8,074 nucleotides of DNA, taken from VAZQ01 sp036502925 (GTDB lineage: Bacteria > Pseudomonadota > Alphaproteobacteria > Rhizobiales > Xanthobacteraceae). The translations under genes were made by a program, and so were the position numbers. Every line of letters starts with the position of its first letter. Position 1 is the stretch's first letter. The stretch is taken from the NCBI GenBank assembly GCA_036502925.1, contig DASXXS010000326.1, forward strand, positions 1 through 8,074, given 5' to 3'. This document shows, piece after piece, positions 5,563 through 8,074 of this stretch. The notes under the pieces were generated by a model. That model ran no database searches. It was not told the origin of the DNA and saw only the letters and a list, made by a program, of their open reading frames with translations.

Positions 5563-6572
5563 TGGCGCTGTGGCGCGACATGCCCGCGCGCGGGCGGGCG
5601 CTCGCCGGCCTCCTCCTCGTCGTGTTGCTCGCGGCGCCCCTGTTTGCCGATCGCTATCTCCTCTCGGTCCTCATTCTGATCTTCTATTTCGCCTATGTGG
5701 GGCAGGCCTGGAACCTGATGATGGGCTTGGCCGGACAGCTGTCGCTCGGGCATGCGCTGTATGTCGGGCTTGGCGCCTATGTGGCGGCGATGCTGTGGGT
5801 CTATTTCGGAGTGGGGCCGTGGCTCGGCGTCGTTCCGGCGGTCGCGGTCGCTGCGCTTGCGGGCTCGGCGATCGCCTGGCTTGGCTTTCGCTTCAGCATC
5901 GAGGGCGTCTATTTCGTGCTGTTGACCATCGCGTTCGCCGAATTCACCCGGATCGCGTTCGATCACATCGGCGCCGCCGGCGGGGCCGGGGGATTTTTCA
6001 TTCCCTACCAGGCGCAGCGCCTCGGCGAATGGTGGAATCTGCGCGGCGGACAGCGGCTGTTCTATTACGTCGGCCTTGCGCTGGCCATCGGCGGAGTGAT
6101 CCTCACGGCCTGGCTCGAGGGCTCGCGGCTCGGCTATCAGTGGCGCGCGGTGCGGGAAGACCAGCAGGCGGCGCGCTCGCTCGGCATCGACATCCTGGCC
6201 GCCAAGATGAAGGCCGCGCTGATCTCCTCCGCCATGACCGCCGTCGGCGGTGTGTTCTACGCATTCTACTACGACAGCCTGTTTCCGGCGCAGGTGTTCG
6301 GCATCGGCCGCTCGATCGAGCTGATCCTCGCGCCGATCGTGGGCGGGCTCGGAACCGTATTCGGCCCGCTGGTGGGCGCGTTCATACTGACCCAGCTCGG
6401 CGAGCTTCTGACCGCCGCTGTGGAGAAGCTCGGCGTCGATGCGCCGGGCGCCAAGGCGCTGGTCTACGGCCTGATCCTGATGCTGATCATCTTCGTCCGC
6501 CCGGACGGCGTGTGGCCCTGGCTCGCGCGCGCCTGCGGGCTGACAGGCCGCAAGCCGGGAAGGGCAACATGA
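5559..6572 (+). CDS. ABC transporter permease, LivM type
   Basis: This 337-residue inner-membrane protein is the second permease subunit. It shows the LivM hallmarks: GQAWNLMMGLAGQLSLGHAL (48-67), the following YVGLGAY, FRFSIEGVYFVLLTIAFAEF (110-129), the cytoplasmic coupling loop SRLGYQWRAVREDQQAARSL (189-208) and the C-terminal IVGGLGTVFGPLVGAFI (260-276) with FVRPDGVW near the end. About 8-10 hydrophobic segments are visible. It starts at ATG 5559, overlapping the LivH-type stop by 4 bases (ATGA). The next ATG at 5562 is an equally possible start one codon in. Translational coupling with the previous gene is likely. A second long open frame runs through this gene in another frame and is a high-GC shadow. 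Confidence 0.94.
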   Translation: MMALWRDMPARGRALAGLLLVVLLAAPLFADRYLLSVLILIFYFAYVGQAWNLMMGLAGQLSLGHALYVGLGAYVAAMLWVYFGVGPWLGVVPAVAVAALAGSAIAWLGFRFSIEGVYFVLLTIAFAEFTRIAFDHIGAAGGAGGFFIPYQAQRLGEWWNLRGGQRLFYYVGLALAIGGVILTAWLEGSRLGYQWRAVREDQQAARSLGIDILAAKMKAALISSAMTAVGGVFYAFYYDSLFPAQVFGIGRSIELILAPIVGGLGTVFGPLVGAFILTQLGELLTAAVEKLGVDAPGAKALVYGLILMLIIFVRPDGVWPWLARACGLTGRKPGRAT

Positions 6573-7293
6573 CGGCGCTCTTGTCGGTCGATGCCGTGAG
6601 CAAGCGCTTTCGCGGCTTGCAGGCGGTCGATGCCGTGACCTTCAGCATCGCGACCGGCGAGCTCTTCGCCGTCATCGGCCCCAATGGGGCCGGCAAGACC
6701 ACCTTGTTCAACATGATCGCCGGCGAGATTGCGCCCGATGAAGGCACGATCTCGTTTGCCGCAGCGCGGATCGACGGGCTTGCCCCCGATCGCATCTGCC
6801 GGCGCGGCATCGCCCGCACTTTCCAACTGGTACGGCCGTTTCCGGCGCTCAGCGTCGAGGACAATGTCCTCATCGGCGCGCTGCTGCGCCGTCCGGCCGT
6901 GGCAGAGGCGCGCGCGCACGCGCACGACACGCTGCGGCGCCTTGAACTGTTCGACAAGCGCGCCCGGCGCGCGTCAGCATTGACGCTGTCCGATCGCAAG
7001 CGGCTCGAAGTCGCGCGCGCGCTCGCGACCGAGCCGAGGCTGTTGCTGCTCGACGAGGTCATGGCCGGATTGCGGCCGACCGAGACCGACCGGATGATCG
7101 CCATCCTGCGCGCGCTCAACGGGGAGGGCCTCACCATCCTGCTGATCGAGCACGTGATGCGCGCCGTGATGGCCTTGGCCACGCGCGTGCTCGTGCTGCA
7201 CCACGGGGCCGCCATCGCGGAAGGGACGCCGCAGGCGGTGGTGCGCGATCCCGCGGTGGTGCACTCCTATCTCGGGGCGGAGGCCTTTGGCTG

Positions 7294-7294
<1 letters not shown>
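6569..7294 (+). CDS. ABC transporter ATP-binding protein, LivG type, with degenerate signature motif
   Basis: This 241-residue cytoplasmic ATPase powers the importer as a heterodimer with the LivF-type protein. Motifs are Walker A GPNGAGKTT (37-45), Q-loop Q86 (RTFQLVRPF, typical of LivG), Walker B LLLLDE with catalytic E163, the following MAGL D-loop and H-loop H195 (LLIEH). The ABC signature is unusual: where LivG proteins normally have LSYGQ or similar before RRLEIARAL, this has LTLSD followed by RKRLEVARAL (138-150), so the conserved glycine is absent. The rest is well preserved, which argues against decay. ATG 6569 overlaps the LivM-type stop (ATGA), has GGGAAGGG just upstream and begins the family-typical MTALLSVDAVSKRFRGL. 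The frame is open far upstream, but that extension is a shadow of the permease gene. Confidence 0.94.
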
Positions 7295-7998
<704 letters not shown>

Positions 7999-8074
7999 GA
8001 CGTCACGATCGTTGACGCCGTCGTCTTCCGGCGGCAATTTCACACCATCGGATACAGACTGCTGCCGCGGCGCG

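Noticed and set aside
5570..6568. Very long alternative open frame running through the LivM-type gene into the LivG-type gene (574 residues in total)
   Set aside because: Only the part from ATG 6569 has ABC ATPase motifs. The upstream part is Arg/Ala-rich, low-complexity translation of the permease gene in another frame, as expected at high GC.
8010..8040. Possible terminator after the LivF-type gene
   Set aside because: The GCCG/CGGC stem is only about 4 bp and is followed by a short AATTT rather than a T-run, which is too weak to annotate.

Overview
The window most likely comes from an alphaproteobacterium of the Bradyrhizobium / Nitrobacteraceae group. This rests on the high GC content, a cloverleaf-like palindromic repeat (3059-3144) of a kind I remember as very common in Bradyrhizobium-type genomes, and the style of the branched-chain amino acid type transporter. 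The organism assignment is inference, because no rRNA or marker gene is present.

Left third (1 to about 2,800): accessory DNA of a mobile element. From the left edge, on the minus strand, there is the N-terminal part of a HipA-family kinase toxin (cut by the window edge), overlapped by its HipB-like XRE antitoxin. Two 18-bp palindromes in front of the antitoxin look like its operators. On the plus strand lies the wreck of a phage-type VRR-NUC endonuclease gene, readable end to end only if three single-base indels are corrected. A 40-bp stretch then resembles the anticodon-to-T-loop part of a tRNA-Lys(UUU) gene. It is followed by a 17-bp tandem repeat and an apparently intact tyrosine recombinase with an N-terminal Arm-DNA-binding domain, so this looks like an attachment-site end of an integrated element. 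The matching second att copy is not in the window.

Middle (about 2,760 to 3,354): about 600 bp without a credible gene. It carries an inverted repeat just upstream of the integrase, the cloverleaf repeat, and a diverged direct repeat on either side of that repeat.

Right part (3,355 to 7,998): a complete plus-strand ABC importer operon of the branched-chain amino acid (HAAT/Liv) type. It encodes a Tat-like-signal substrate-binding protein, two LivH/LivM-type permeases and two LivG/LivF-type ATPases. The four membrane/ATPase genes overlap by 1 to 4 bases and are surely co-translated. The binding-protein gene is separated from them by an unusual array of 7-bp units arranged as a long inverted repeat. 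This array fills the whole gap, supplies the last codons and stop of the binding protein, and leaves the first permease gene without a visible Shine-Dalgarno sequence. The LivG-like ATPase has a degenerate ABC signature motif, while its LivF partner has a canonical one.

I see no wholly new system. The most unusual items are the heptad hairpin inside the transporter operon and the tRNA-like att region with its tandem repeats.
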